The notes under the pieces are model-generated. The model did not search any database, had not been told where the DNA came from, and saw only the letters and a program-made list of their open reading frames with translations. Of a stretch of 64,000 nt of DNA, positions 55,253-64,000 are shown in pieces; the stretch's first letter is position 1, and every line of letters begins with the position of its first letter. A program made the position numbers and the translations under genes. The stretch comes from Tuctoria greenei (taxonomy: Eukaryota > Streptophyta > Magnoliopsida > Poales > Poaceae): contig JAYESD010000001.1 in NCBI GenBank assembly GCA_036927565.1, forward strand, positions 265,247,560-265,311,559, written 5' to 3'.

Positions 55253-57397
55253 TCATGGCAACTTACATGAGTTTGATGCATCTAGCACATTTAGTTCACT
55301 CCTTAGCCTAGAAAAAGTTTTCTCATCAAGTGGTTTAGTGAAGATATCTGCCAATTGTTCTTCGGACCTAACACCTCTCAAAGAGATGTCTCCCTTAGTT
55401 GCATGGTCTCTTAAGAAATGATGGCGAATATCAATGTGCTTAGTGCGGGAGTGTTGAACGGGGTTTTTAGCTATCTTAACCACACTTTCATTGTCACAAA
55501 GGAGAGGCACACAACCAAGTTTAATACCAAAGTCCAAAAGGGTTTGCTTCATGTAAAGAGTTTGGGCACAACATGCACCGGCCGCTATATACTCCGCTTC
55601 CGCCGTGGACAAGGCGACGGAGTTTTGCTTCTTGCTAGACCAAGATACTAGGAAACGCCCAAGCAAGTGGCACCCACCAGAGGTACTCTTGCGATCCACA
55701 CGGCATCCGGCAAAGTCCGAATCCGAGTATCCCAAGAGGTGGAAGGTTGTACCTTTAGGGTACCACAAGCCCATACTAGGGGTATGCTTAAGATACCTAA
55801 GTATCCTAAAGACCGCCTTCTTATGCGATTCTTTAGGTGCCGCTTGAAAGCGAGCACATAAGCATACACTAAACATGATATCGGGTCTAGATGCAGTAAG
55901 GTAAAGCAATGAACCAATCATAGAACGGTAGTGAGATTGGTCAATAGGTTTACCGTCCTTATCCGCGTCGAGATAGCAATTTGTTGCCATTGGAGTGCTT
56001 CTTGAGCTACAATCTCCCATTTCAAATTTCTTCAAGAGGTACTTGGTGTACTTCTCTTGATAGACGAAGGTTCCCTCTTGAAGTTGCTTGATTTGGAATC
56101 CAAGGAAGAAGTTGAGCTCACCAATCATTGACATATCGAATTCCCTAGACATCATTTTGCCAAACTCATGGCTAAAAGCTACGTTAGTTGAACCAAAAAT
56201 AATGTCATCAATATAAATTTGACAAATGAACAAATCTCCGTTGATGTCTTTGGTGAAGAGTGTGGTGTCCACCCTCCCGATCTTGAATCCTTGCATGATG
56301 AGGAAATCCCGTAGTCGTTCGTACCACGCCCTATGTGCTTGCTTGAGCCCGTAGAGCGCCTTGTGTAACCTATACACATGGTTAGGATTCCTCGGATCTT
56401 CAAACCCGGGAGGTTGTTCAACATAAACAAGATCGTTAATGTAACCATTAAGAAAGGCACTTTTCACATCCATTTGATAAAGTCTAATATTATGATGTGA
56501 AGCAAAAGCAAGGAGTATACGAATTGCCTCTAACCGGGCGACCAGAGTAAATGTCTCCCCAAAGTCTAGTCCTTCAACTTGCGAGAACCCTTTGGCCACA
56601 AGTCTTGCCTTGTTGCGGACCACAACGCCATTCTCATCTTGTTTGTTGCGGTACACCCACTTTGTTCCGGTGACGTTCTTGTCCTTGGGTCGCTCCTCCA
56701 ACACCCAAACTTCATTGCGGATGAAGTTGTTGAGTTCTTCTTGCATGACCATCACCCAATTTGGGTCTTGGAGCGCTTCCTCAATGTGAGTGGGTTCTAC
56801 ACACGAAACAAAAGAGTAGTGCTCACAAAACGAAGCAACGTGGCGAGAACGTGTACTTACACCCCTTGACGGACTTCCAATGATTTGATCCATTGGATGC
56901 GCCTTGGAGATGCGTCCATGCCTCATAAGTGGTTGTGAAGCATTTGGCGGTGGTGAAGCGTGTTGCTCCTCTTGTAGTTGGACTTGATCTTGGACTTCTT
57001 CTTCATCTTGATGTTGTATGGCTCGTGAGTCTTGAGTTGGCAATGGATCATCCTTCTCTACTTTGTCGACTTGAGGCGCCATGGAGGTGTTGTTGTTGGA
57101 ACTTGAGGCTCCCCCTTGATCATGGCCCTCCTCAACTTCCGGCTTGATGTCTCCAATGGTCATGTTCTTCATGGCTTCTCGTAGAGGCTCATCATCTATT
57201 TCATCATGAGCAAAACTCTCCTCTTGGGAGCCATTAGTCTCATCAAACTCAACATCACAACTTTCCTCAACTAAACCGGAGGTTTGGTTGAATACTCGAT
57301 ATGCTTTTGAGTTTGATGCATAACCAAGGAATATACCAACATCACATCTTCTTTCAAACTTACCGAGCCTTTTTTTGCGGTAGATGTAGCCTTGCAC
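55253..57397 (-). CDS. S2 pol: integrase tail, RT and RNase H (long open frame)
   Basis: 714 codons open to a normal copia C-terminus. Order: integrase tail (LGKFERRCDVGIFLGYASN), variable acidic linker, RT (WVMVMQEELNNFIRNEVW, VYRNKQDENG, ARLVAKGFSQVEGLDF, QMDVKSAFLNGYI, LYGLKQAHRAWYERL), catalytic QIYIDDIIFGSTN, RNase H (LGYSDSDFAGCRVDRKSTSG, ALSTAEAEYIAA, CDNESVVKIAKNPVQHSRTKHID) and C-terminal LADIFTKPLDEKTFSRLRSEL. Catalytic Asp pairs look intact. The upstream part lies in another frame because of a one-base loss near 57390, so the first Met is not a natural start. Confidence 0.9.
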   Translation of the reverse strand: MQGYIYRKKRLGKFERRCDVGIFLGYASNSKAYRVFNQTSGLVEESCDVEFDETNGSQEESFAHDEIDDEPLREAMKNMTIGDIKPEVEEGHDQGGASSSNNNTSMAPQVDKVEKDDPLPTQDSRAIQHQDEEEVQDQVQLQEEQHASPPPNASQPLMRHGRISKAHPMDQIIGSPSRGVSTRSRHVASFCEHYSFVSCVEPTHIEEALQDPNWVMVMQEELNNFIRNEVWVLEERPKDKNVTGTKWVYRNKQDENGVVVRNKARLVAKGFSQVEGLDFGETFTLVARLEAIRILLAFASHHNIRLYQMDVKSAFLNGYINDLVYVEQPPGFEDPRNPNHVYRLHKALYGLKQAHRAWYERLRDFLIMQGFKIGRVDTTLFTKDINGDLFICQIYIDDIIFGSTNVAFSHEFGKMMSREFDMSMIGELNFFLGFQIKQLQEGTFVYQEKYTKYLLKKFEMGDCSSRSTPMATNCYLDADKDGKPIDQSHYRSMIGSLLYLTASRPDIMFSVCLCARFQAAPKESHKKAVFRILRYLKHTPSMGLWYPKGTTFHLLGYSDSDFAGCRVDRKSTSGGCHLLGRFLVSWSSKKQNSVALSTAEAEYIAAGACCAQTLYMKQTLLDFGIKLGCVPLLCDNESVVKIAKNPVQHSRTKHIDIRHHFLRDHATKGDISLRGVRSEEQLADIFTKPLDEKTFSRLRSELNVLDASNSCKLP

Positions 57398-58646
57398 CCA
57401 AAGACTCGAAAGTAGGAGATGTTGGGCTTTCTCCCAATGAGAAGCTTGTACGGGGTCTTTTGAAGTAGGCGATGTAGGTAGACCCTATTTGCGGCATGGC
57501 ACGCCGTGTTGATCGCTTCGGCCCAAAACTTCTCCGACGCGCCGTAGTCATCAAGCATTGCTCTTGCAAGAGTGATGAGTGTCTTGTTCTTCCTTTCAAC
57601 GACACTGTTTTGTTGAGGGGTGTATGTGGCCGAAAACTCATGTTTTACTCCTTCACAGTCACACCACTCCCCAATGTTGTAGTTCTTGAATTCGGTGCCA
57701 TTGTCACTCCGGACCTTGATGATAGGAAGTTGAAATTCCCTTTGAGCGCGGTTGGCGAAGGTCTTGAACACTTCCGGAGTTTCACTCTTGTCACCTAGAA
57801 ACAAAGTCCAAGCATAGCGAGAATAGTCATCAACAATAACGAGACAATAGAGGTTACCACCAAGGCTTTGATATGTGGACGGTCCGAAGAGGTCCATGTG
57901 GAGTAGTTCAAGTGGCTTGGAGGTTGACACCATTGTCTTCATTGGGTGGTGTGAAGCAACTTGCTTCCCGGCTTGACAAGCGCTACAAAGCTTGTTCTTC
58001 TCAAATGTGAAATCCTTCACAACGGTCACCATCCCAAGCTTGAATGACTTCTTGAGTTTGCTCATTCCAATGTGCGCTATGCGTCGGTGCCATAGCCATC
58101 CCAAGCTTGTCTTAGTGAAAAGACAAGTGGTCAAGCTAGCATTCTTGTTGGCGAAGTCCACTAGGTAGAGATGTCCATGCCGTAATCCTTTGAAGACTAT
58201 GTCTTGGCTAGTTTCACTACTCACAACAACATCATTTTTGCTAAATGTGCACGTTACTCCAAGATCACATAGTTATGCAATAGAAAGTAAATTGAAACTA
58301 AGTGACTTAACATATAAAACATTAGAAATAGACAAGTCATTTGAGATAGCAATTTTACCTAACCCAATTACCTTTCCCTTAGAGTTATCACCAAAGGTGA
58401 CTTGTTCATGATTGCCAGGGTTTTCTATGGTGGTGAACATACCATCATTGTCGGTCATATGTTGAGTGCACCCGCTATCGAGTACCCAATGTTTTCCTCC
58501 GGCTTTGTAGTTCACCTTGGTGTTACCTTTTGCCATGAGGCACATGGGCAGTGGATGAAGAGGTGAGTCATCATTGTTGGCAATGGCGAGGCCGGCCAAG
58601 CTTTCTTCCTCTACTTCACTCTCTTCATCACTTGTTTCTTCGTCGG
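57271..58646 (-). pseudogene. S2 gag end, protease and integrase core
   Basis: From 58646: acidic gag end, protease HWVLDSGCTQHMTDND, VTFGDNSKGKVIGLGK, and a stop near 58275. The 58224 frame has the integrase zinc region (WLWHRRIAHIGMSKLKK...CSACQAGKQ), core LLHMDLFGPSTYQS, KVRSDNGTEFKN and YTPQQNSVVERKNKT, and FWAEAINTACHAANRVY. Catalytic D, D and E are present. Frame is lost near 57390. R2 is inserted at 58647. Confidence 0.88.
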
Positions 58647-59479
58647 TGTCGGTACCCTAAAAACCATACACCCCCTGAGGTTACAAAGATCTCAAGGGAA
58701 GGACATCTACTCAAGTTGAAGACCCTCGGGGGCCCACTCGCCAGACGTGACCGGACCCACTTCTCCAACATGGTTAACCTCTAGGTTGCCACGTGTACTG
58801 TCAGACCAGAGCTATTACCTGCAAGGGTGAAGCTCTGGGCCAAGTACTGAAACGGCACCTCCGGAGGTAGCCCCTGACCGAGAGAAGCTCCGGACATGAC
58901 ACGTGCCAGGTCACCCCGGAGCTTCCCGCATCTCCCAAGCAAGCTCCGGAGCTGCCACGTGTCCACACGTCGGAGCTAGCTGCTTAAAGCCCCCGGGAGA
59001 CGTTGTAACAGCTCCGGATCTCCAAAGGACAGCCGCAGACTTCAAGACCCGATTAATTACCATTAATTCCACGTTAATGATAATTAATCGGATAACCTTA
59101 ACACCTGTAACGGCAATGTCGGAGCCGTTACAGGGTTATTAACAACAATTAATCTCGTGTATCAATACTAATAACCGCCAGGGCCACATGTCGGGCCAGG
59201 CTGACTTGTAACGGTTGGTCCTTGTACTATAAAAGGACAAACCGACGATACACAAGGGGAGAACTCTGGAACACACTCAGGCTCACAAGTGAATACAACT
59301 CACACACACACCCGTGGAGTAGGGTATTACGCTCAGGCGGCCCGAACCACGTAAACTACTGTGTCACTCGTGTCCGAATCGCACTTCACTTTCTTAGATC
59401 TCTGCGCGCCCAAACCGAACTACAACTCCTTTAAACACTTTCATAGTGTCAGGGGATCTGCCGACTCCAACAGTCGACA
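58647..59479 (+). repeat. R2 5' LTR
   Basis: 833 bp, TGTCGGTACC...GTCGACA. CACGTG at 58790, 58900 and 58956 (110 = 2 x 55, and 56 bp apart) with a degraded unit near 58840. TATAAAA at 59228-59234. Confidence 0.9.
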
Positions 59480-59481
59480 GT

Positions 59482-59499
59482 TGGCGCGCCAGGTAGGGG
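59482..59499 (+). other. R2 primer-binding site
   Basis: TGGCGCGCCAGGTAGGGG starts two bases after the LTR. Probably tRNA-Arg type as reported for RIRE2 (from memory). Confidence 0.82.
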
Positions 59500-59517
59500 C
59501 GCCTGAGATCTTCAAGA

Positions 59518-61935
59518 ATGGTGAATTCTGCGGCTGGATCATCCAACGGGCAACCTGCTGCTCAGGCTGTCGGAGGCAATCCCTCCAACATGCAACCACC
59601 GGCAGGAGCCTCAGTTCCAGCGGGAGTCACACTCCCACCACCACCATCTTCTCCGGCAAGACATGCCGAACGACATGATGGTGCACCGGCGTCACATTCT
59701 GCGCCGGCAAGTCGTGACAACCCAGAACACGCGCTCCATGCAGCGCGTGCTCTCCTTCAGCGACCACCACCTCCGGATGCATCTCAAGGTGCCATGGAGC
59801 AATGGAGAGCTGATATTGAGCATTTGGTCGCAGCAGCGGCCGAACGCCTCAACAATCAAGGTCCACCTCCTTCAGGGCGGGCCCCGTCGCAGCGACGAAC
59901 GTTGTCTGGAAGACTTGGTCCACATGTCTCCAACAACCGGAGAAGAGCTGCGTCACAGCAAGTGACGTCGTTGCCTTCTGGAGCACGACGTGCCCATACT
60001 GCATCTCAACTTTCGACACACGACCTCCGGGCGGAGCTTGATCGCCGATACCGCCAACAGGATGGCCGTGTCCACATCGAGCGAGCTCGAGAAAGACGAG
60101 ATGCTCAAGACCTTTCTACTCTGGAAGGAGTAGGAGGAGGCTGTTCCGCCCTAGCCATGCATCTACGCATGGTTAGATGGCCACAGAAGTTCCGGCCACA
60201 CTTGCCGGAAAAATTCGACGGGACTGTCAATCCTGTAGAATTCCTACAGATATACTCCACCGCGATCTTAGCAGCTGGAGGAAACGAGGCCGTAATGGCC
60301 AATTACTTTCCAGTGGCTTTAACTGGGACCGCCAGGTCCTGGTTTATGAGCCTTCCACCCAACTCTATCGACAGTTGGGAGGAGCTATGCCGCCAGTTCA
60401 CCGCCAATTTCGGGAGTTCATACACCCGTCCGGGCACCGAACTGGACCTTTTTGCGGTCGTGCAAAAAGGAGGAGAATCTTTGCGGTCATTCATCCAGAG
60501 ATTCTCTCAGGTACGTAACACAATCCCTTCTATCTCAAGCGCTTCTGTCATTGTAGCATTCAGACAGGGTGTACGAGACAAGAAGATGTTGGAGAAGCTG
60601 GCGATCAAAGAGATCACCAGTGTCACGGAGCTCTTCAGCCTGGCTGACAAATGTGCCAGAGCTGCGGAGGGCCGTGAAATGCACTCCAAACCAGCCTTGG
60701 AGGATCATAAAAAATCCTCCAAAGAAGAAGCCGCTACCTCCGGGAGTGGCAAGAAGAAAAAGAAGACCAACGGCAAGAAGAAGCCGTCGGCCGGCACATC
60801 CAACGTTGCAGCCACTGCAACTCCTGGTGGCCGGGGGCCACGCCCCGAGAAGCGACCTCGACCGTCTTCCGAAGACGGTGGCAAATCCAAGATGTGGTGC
60901 CCCATTCACAAAACGGGCAGCCACAGACTGGAGGACTGCCGGGAGGTCCAAAACCTTGCCGAGCGCTACCACAAGCGCCGGGAAGGGTCTCCCTTCCGTC
61001 AGAGGGAGGGAAAACAAAAGGTCGATGAAGCTCCGGCTGAAGAGGAGTTAGGGTTTCAAGACCCCAAAAAGGTCTTGAAAGCCGTCTACACCTCCGTCGA
61101 CGATGATTCCGACGTCTCCGACAACGAGCGTCGAAAAACCATGAACACCATCTTTGGTGGATCATGGGACATCACCTCTCGTCGCGTCATTAAGACTATG
61201 CGACGGGATATGGCTGCTGTAGCTCCTACAGCTAGACCGGAGCCACATCGAAAGTGGATGGACACACCCATCACTTTTGATGCTTCGGACTGTCCTCAAA
61301 GCATGGTCGGAGCTGGCCAGCTGCCCTTGATGGTATCCCCCACCATCAACAACATCCAGCTCCATCATGTCCTGGTAGACGGAGGTTCGGGGCTTAATCT
61401 CATCAGCTTCGAAGCTTTCACTAAGCTTCAGCTTCGACCTTCGGACCTCCAGCCCTCTCGACCTTTCTCCGGAGTAGGTCCGGGGGCCATAACCCCACTC
61501 GGAGCTATTACTCTCCCTGTTACCTTCGGGACCCGGGAGAAGTATCGCACCGAAAAGTTGATCTTCGACGTCGCTCAGATCAACTTACCATTCAATGCCA
61601 TTTTGGGTAGACCTGCCTTGTACAAATTCATGGCAGCTGCTCATTACGGATACCTGGTGTTGAAGATGCCGACACCAGTAGGCGTTCTCCGGATCCGTGG
61701 AGATCGCACTGCCGGAGTAACTGCTCTGGAGGAACTCCATGCACTCACCACAGCGCAAGAGGAGGACTCCAGACAGAAGCAAGCTCCACAACCTCCGAGC
61801 ATTCGTCAACGAGGCTCGACCTCTGCACCCCGTGTGCAGCCAAGCGGCGACACCGACATTCCCGTCAAAGTCGTCCAAATTGGTTCCGATGTCACTCAAA
61901 CTACCCGCATATCAGGAGGCTTGAACGACAAATAG
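59518..61935 (+). CDS. R2 gag-protease
   Basis: 805 codons from ATG 59518 ([16 protein letters not shown]) to TAG 61933-61935. N-terminal low-complexity Pro/Ala region; retrotransposon gag domain at residues about 215-370 ([51 protein letters not shown]); Lys-rich stretch ([11 protein letters not shown]); a zinc-knuckle-like [14 protein letters not shown] at about 461-474 with His at the second metal position (CHHC); protease at about 610-720 with [14 protein letters not shown], where DGG stands for the usual DSG/DTG, and [20 protein letters not shown]. It encodes the coat protein and the protease that matures the polyprotein. The start follows the primer-binding site by 18 bases and is shared with R1. 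No internal damage seen. Confidence 0.93.
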   Translation: MVNSAAGSSNGQPAAQAVGGNPSNMQPPAGASVPAGVTLPPPPSSPARHAERHDGAPASHSAPASRDNPEHALHAARALLQRPPPPDASQGAMEQWRADIEHLVAAAAERLNNQGPPPSGRAPSQRRTLSGRLGPHVSNNRRRAASQQVTSLPSGARRAHTASQLSTHDLRAELDRRYRQQDGRVHIERARERRDAQDLSTLEGVGGGCSALAMHLRMVRWPQKFRPHLPEKFDGTVNPVEFLQIYSTAILAAGGNEAVMANYFPVALTGTARSWFMSLPPNSIDSWEELCRQFTANFGSSYTRPGTELDLFAVVQKGGESLRSFIQRFSQVRNTIPSISSASVIVAFRQGVRDKKMLEKLAIKEITSVTELFSLADKCARAAEGREMHSKPALEDHKKSSKEEAATSGSGKKKKKTNGKKKPSAGTSNVAATATPGGRGPRPEKRPRPSSEDGGKSKMWCPIHKTGSHRLEDCREVQNLAERYHKRREGSPFRQREGKQKVDEAPAEEELGFQDPKKVLKAVYTSVDDDSDVSDNERRKTMNTIFGGSWDITSRRVIKTMRRDMAAVAPTARPEPHRKWMDTPITFDASDCPQSMVGAGQLPLMVSPTINNIQLHHVLVDGGSGLNLISFEAFTKLQLRPSDLQPSRPFSGVGPGAITPLGAITLPVTFGTREKYRTEKLIFDVAQINLPFNAILGRPALYKFMAAAHYGYLVLKMPTPVGVLRIRGDRTAGVTALEELHALTTAQEEDSRQKQAPQPPSIRQRGSTSAPRVQPSGDTDIPVKVVQIGSDVTQTTRISGGLNDK

Positions 61936-64000
61936 GAACTCGCGCTCATCACTTTCCTCCGGGCTAACGTTGACGTGTTTGCCTGGCAACCGTCACAAAT
62001 GCCTGGGATCCCCAGGGAAGTGATTGAGCACAATCTGAAGATTTACCCCGACGCTCGGCCTGTACACCAGAAACCTCGGAAGCAATCTGTAGAGCGACAG
62101 AACTTCATCCGACAAGAAGTGAAGAAGTTGCTCGAAGCCGGATTCATCCGAGAAGTCTACCATCCAAAATGGCTGGCAAACCCAGTCGTTGTGCCTAAGG
62201 CCGGCGGGAAACTTCGGATGTGCATCGACTACACCACACTGAATAAGGCATGTCCAAAAGATCCATTCCCACTACCTAGAATAGACCAGATAGTGGATTC
62301 CACCTCTGGGTGTGAGTTGCTGTGTTTTCTAGACGCATATTCAGGATATCATCAAATCCGGATGTCTAGGGAAGATGAAGAACATACTTCATTCATCACA
62401 GTGGATGGATTGTATTGTTACACAGCCATGCCTTTTGGTCTCAAGAATGCAGCTTCAAATTTTGTACGAGCAATGTACAAAACTTTCGAAGAACTCATCA
62501 GAGACATAGTGGAGGTGTACGTTGATGACATCGTGGTCAAAGTCAAAAACAAGGAGTCCCTCTTGGACACCTTGCAGGCTGTCTTCGACAAGCTGCGGGC
62601 CACCCGCACGAAGCTAAACCCAGACAAGTGCGTCTTCGGGGTTAGTTCCGGAAAGCTTCTTGGTTTCCTGGTAAGTCACAGGGGTATAGAGGCTAATCCG
62701 GCGAAGATAAAAGCCATCGAAGACATGCGGCCACCAACCCGCATCAAAGACGTCCAAAAATTAACTGGATGTCTAGCAACCCTCAGTCGGTTCATTTCAA
62801 GACTGGCGGAAAGGGCACTTCCCTTCTTTAAGTTACTGAGGAAGTCCGGACCATTCCAATGGTCTGAAGAAGCAGAGAAGGCATTCCAGGAGCTGAAACA
62901 GTTCCTCACCACCCTACCAGTCTTGGTAGCTCCGAACCCTGGTGAGCCTTTGTTGCTTTACATTTCAGCAGCTGACGAAGTCGTCAGTATGGTTCTGGTT
63001 GCGGAGAGACCGGAACTACCCAATACTCAGGAATCTAGATCCCTTCGGGAGGATCCAGAGGTTCCTGAAAGCGGGTCTGGGTCTCAGCTCCCAGACTTGG
63101 GCCCACAAGAAGCCACTTCAGAGGACCTGGATCCTTCTGATAGGATCCAGGTCATTCCTGAAGAAGCTCCGGGTTCCTCCACCCAGAACCCGGAGGTCCC
63201 CGAAGATAGTCTGGACCCCTCCGACAGGGTCCGGATCAATGGAGAGGAAGCTCCGGACCCCTCCGGGAGGGTCCGGACCATTCAACGCCCAGTATACTTC
63301 ATCAGTGAAGTGTTACATGATGCCAAGACTCGATACCTAGAGGTACATAAGCTGCTCTACGCAGTTCTTATTGCCTCAAGGAAGCTTCGACACTATTTCC
63401 AAGCTCACAAAGTCTCGGTGGTAACCTCATATCCACTTCGAGCGGTTCTGCATAATCCCAATTCAACTGGGAATATAGCGAAGTGGGCAGCGGAACTGGC
63501 TGAATTCGACCTTGAATTCATTCCAAGACAAGCAATCAAGAGTCAAGCGTTGGCAGATTTCGTGGCAGAATGGACTCCCTCTCCATTAAACCCTGGGGGC
63601 CCCAGCGAGCAGAAGACGGAACCACAAGTTCCGGCCTTCACTAAGCCTCACTGGACCCTTTATTTCGACGGCTCCATGCAGAAGCAGGGAGCCGGAGCTG
63701 GAATCCTTCTCCTCGCCCCAACCGGGGAGAAGGTGAAATACATGGTGCACCTTGACTTCAAGGCAACCAACAACATGGCGGAGTACGAAGCACTCATATA
63801 TGGATTGAAAGTGGCACTATCCTATGGTGTCAAGCAGTTGCTGGTCAAAGGAGATTCACAACTTGTCATCAAACAGGTGAAGGGTGAATGCTCCTGCAAT
63901 AATCTCCAGCTGGCTGCTTATCTCCTTGAAGTCCAGAGGCTTCAGAAGGACTTCGAAGTCCTAGACCTTCACCATGTTCAGCGTGCTCACAACGCTGAAG
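61936..64000 (+). CDS. R2 pol: RT, dual RNase H (5' of integrase), open at window end
   Basis: Same frame as gag-protease, directly after the UAG. RT: WLANPVVVPKAGGKLRMCID, CPKDPFPLPRIDQIVDSTSG, AMPFGLKNAASNFVRAMY, catalytic YVDD at 62518-62529, and LGFLVSHRGIEANPAKIKAI. The first RNase H (LLLYISAADEVVSMVLVAE...VYFISEVLHDAKTRYLEV) lacks the usual Asp and carries a repeat insert (63040-63285). The second RNase H (LYFDGSMQKQGAGAGILL, NNMAEYEALIYGLKVAL, VKGDSQLVIKQ) has its acidic residues. Integrase follows outside. It copies element RNA into DNA. It has no own ATG at the junction; the first in-frame Met is near 61998 (MPGIPREVIEH). Confidence 0.92.
63040..63285 (+). repeat. In-frame DPSGRVR-type repeats within R2 first RNase H
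   Basis: Degenerate units encode LDPSDRIQV, LDPSDRVRI and PDPSGRVRT among others. The DNA core GGACCCCTCCGGGAGGGTCC is near-palindromic. Same place as in R1 (32776-32945) but different unit number and spacing. Confidence 0.8.

Larger units (their letters stand above)
50020..58646 (-). mobile_element. S2: SIRE-like Ty1/copia element with downstream extra ORF
   Basis: Minus-strand element inserted in S1. On +: 3' LTR 50020-51373, polypurine tract, extra ORF (53895-51721), spacer with iterons, then pol (55253 back to 58646). R2 is inserted at 58647, so gag and the 5' LTR are beyond R2. The LTR start TGAAAGCATCTAGG with adjacent AAAAAGGGGGAGAT and a downstream ORF after pol fits SIRE/Maximus elements, which carry an env-like ORF there (established knowledge). 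Confidence 0.88.
58647..64000 (+). mobile_element. R2: Tat/RIRE2-like Ty3/gypsy element, best preserved (runs off window)
   Basis: 5' LTR 58647-59479, primer-binding site, gag-protease ORF, in-frame UAG, then an open pol frame to the window end in the second RNase H. Same family as R0 and R1. The five bases before it, GTCGG (58642-58646), should be its target duplication. No stops other than the UAG were seen in my reading. Confidence 0.92.

Noticed and set aside
57360..57380. A7 run (minus) as the site of S2's pol frameshift
   Set aside because: Comparing both frames with the usual GCK-C-Y motif places the one-base loss upstream, near 57390, not in the homopolymer.

Overview
The window looks like repeat-rich euchromatin from a large plant genome. 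A grass is likely, because the retrotransposon families resemble those of Poaceae and the one host gene has a GC-rich first exon with short introns. I cannot name the species. Only one conserved host gene is visible: a spliced cytosolic ribosomal protein eL36 gene (about 0.7-2.5 kb, + strand). Almost everything else is LTR retrotransposons, mostly inserted into one another. Element names below are mine.

Layout. (1) 1-3163: eL36 with its promoter and flanks. (2) 3164-10606: C1, a short-LTR Ty1/copia element on the minus strand with a perfect 5-bp target duplication and an unusually long, odd leader. (3) 10612-11342: unassigned flank. (4) 11343 to the window end: a nested stack. R0 is a Tat/RIRE2-like Ty3/gypsy element (minus, 11343-15410, partial). 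It is interrupted by T0, a Tekay/Del-like element (minus, pieces 15411-16294 and 41040-44335). T0 is interrupted on its left by R1, a second RIRE2-like element (+, 16295-41039). R1 in turn carries a Cassandra TRIM (17478-18174) inside gag and a full-length Tekay-like chromovirus T1 (21124-32411) inside its reverse transcriptase. T0's right LTR is cut by S1, a SIRE-like copia (+, 44336-50019). S1 is cut by S2, another SIRE-like copia (minus, 50020-58646). S2 is cut by R2, the best-preserved RIRE2-like element (+, 58647 to beyond the window).

Most elements are decayed by stops, frameshifts and catalytic substitutions. R2 has an open gag-protease frame and an open pol frame separated by a single in-frame UAG, and R1 has the same UAG at the same place.

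The observation I rate highest is an extra ORF in T1 between the primer-binding site and gag. Its N-terminus copies the histone H3 tail (MARTK, then RKSTGG). It continues into a coiled-coil segment and, after an apparent one-base shift, a strongly acidic tail. The related element T0 lacks this module. T1's integrase ends in a chromodomain, the domain class that reads methylated H3 tails, so one element carries both an H3-tail look-alike and a potential H3-tail reader. Also notable: a large antisense gene in the RIRE2-like elements with a conserved 78/79-bp intron readable only on the antisense strand; 55-bp G-box arrays in their LTRs; and an internal promoter-like block in S2 that repeats the palindromic iterons of its own LTR ahead of an extra downstream ORF.
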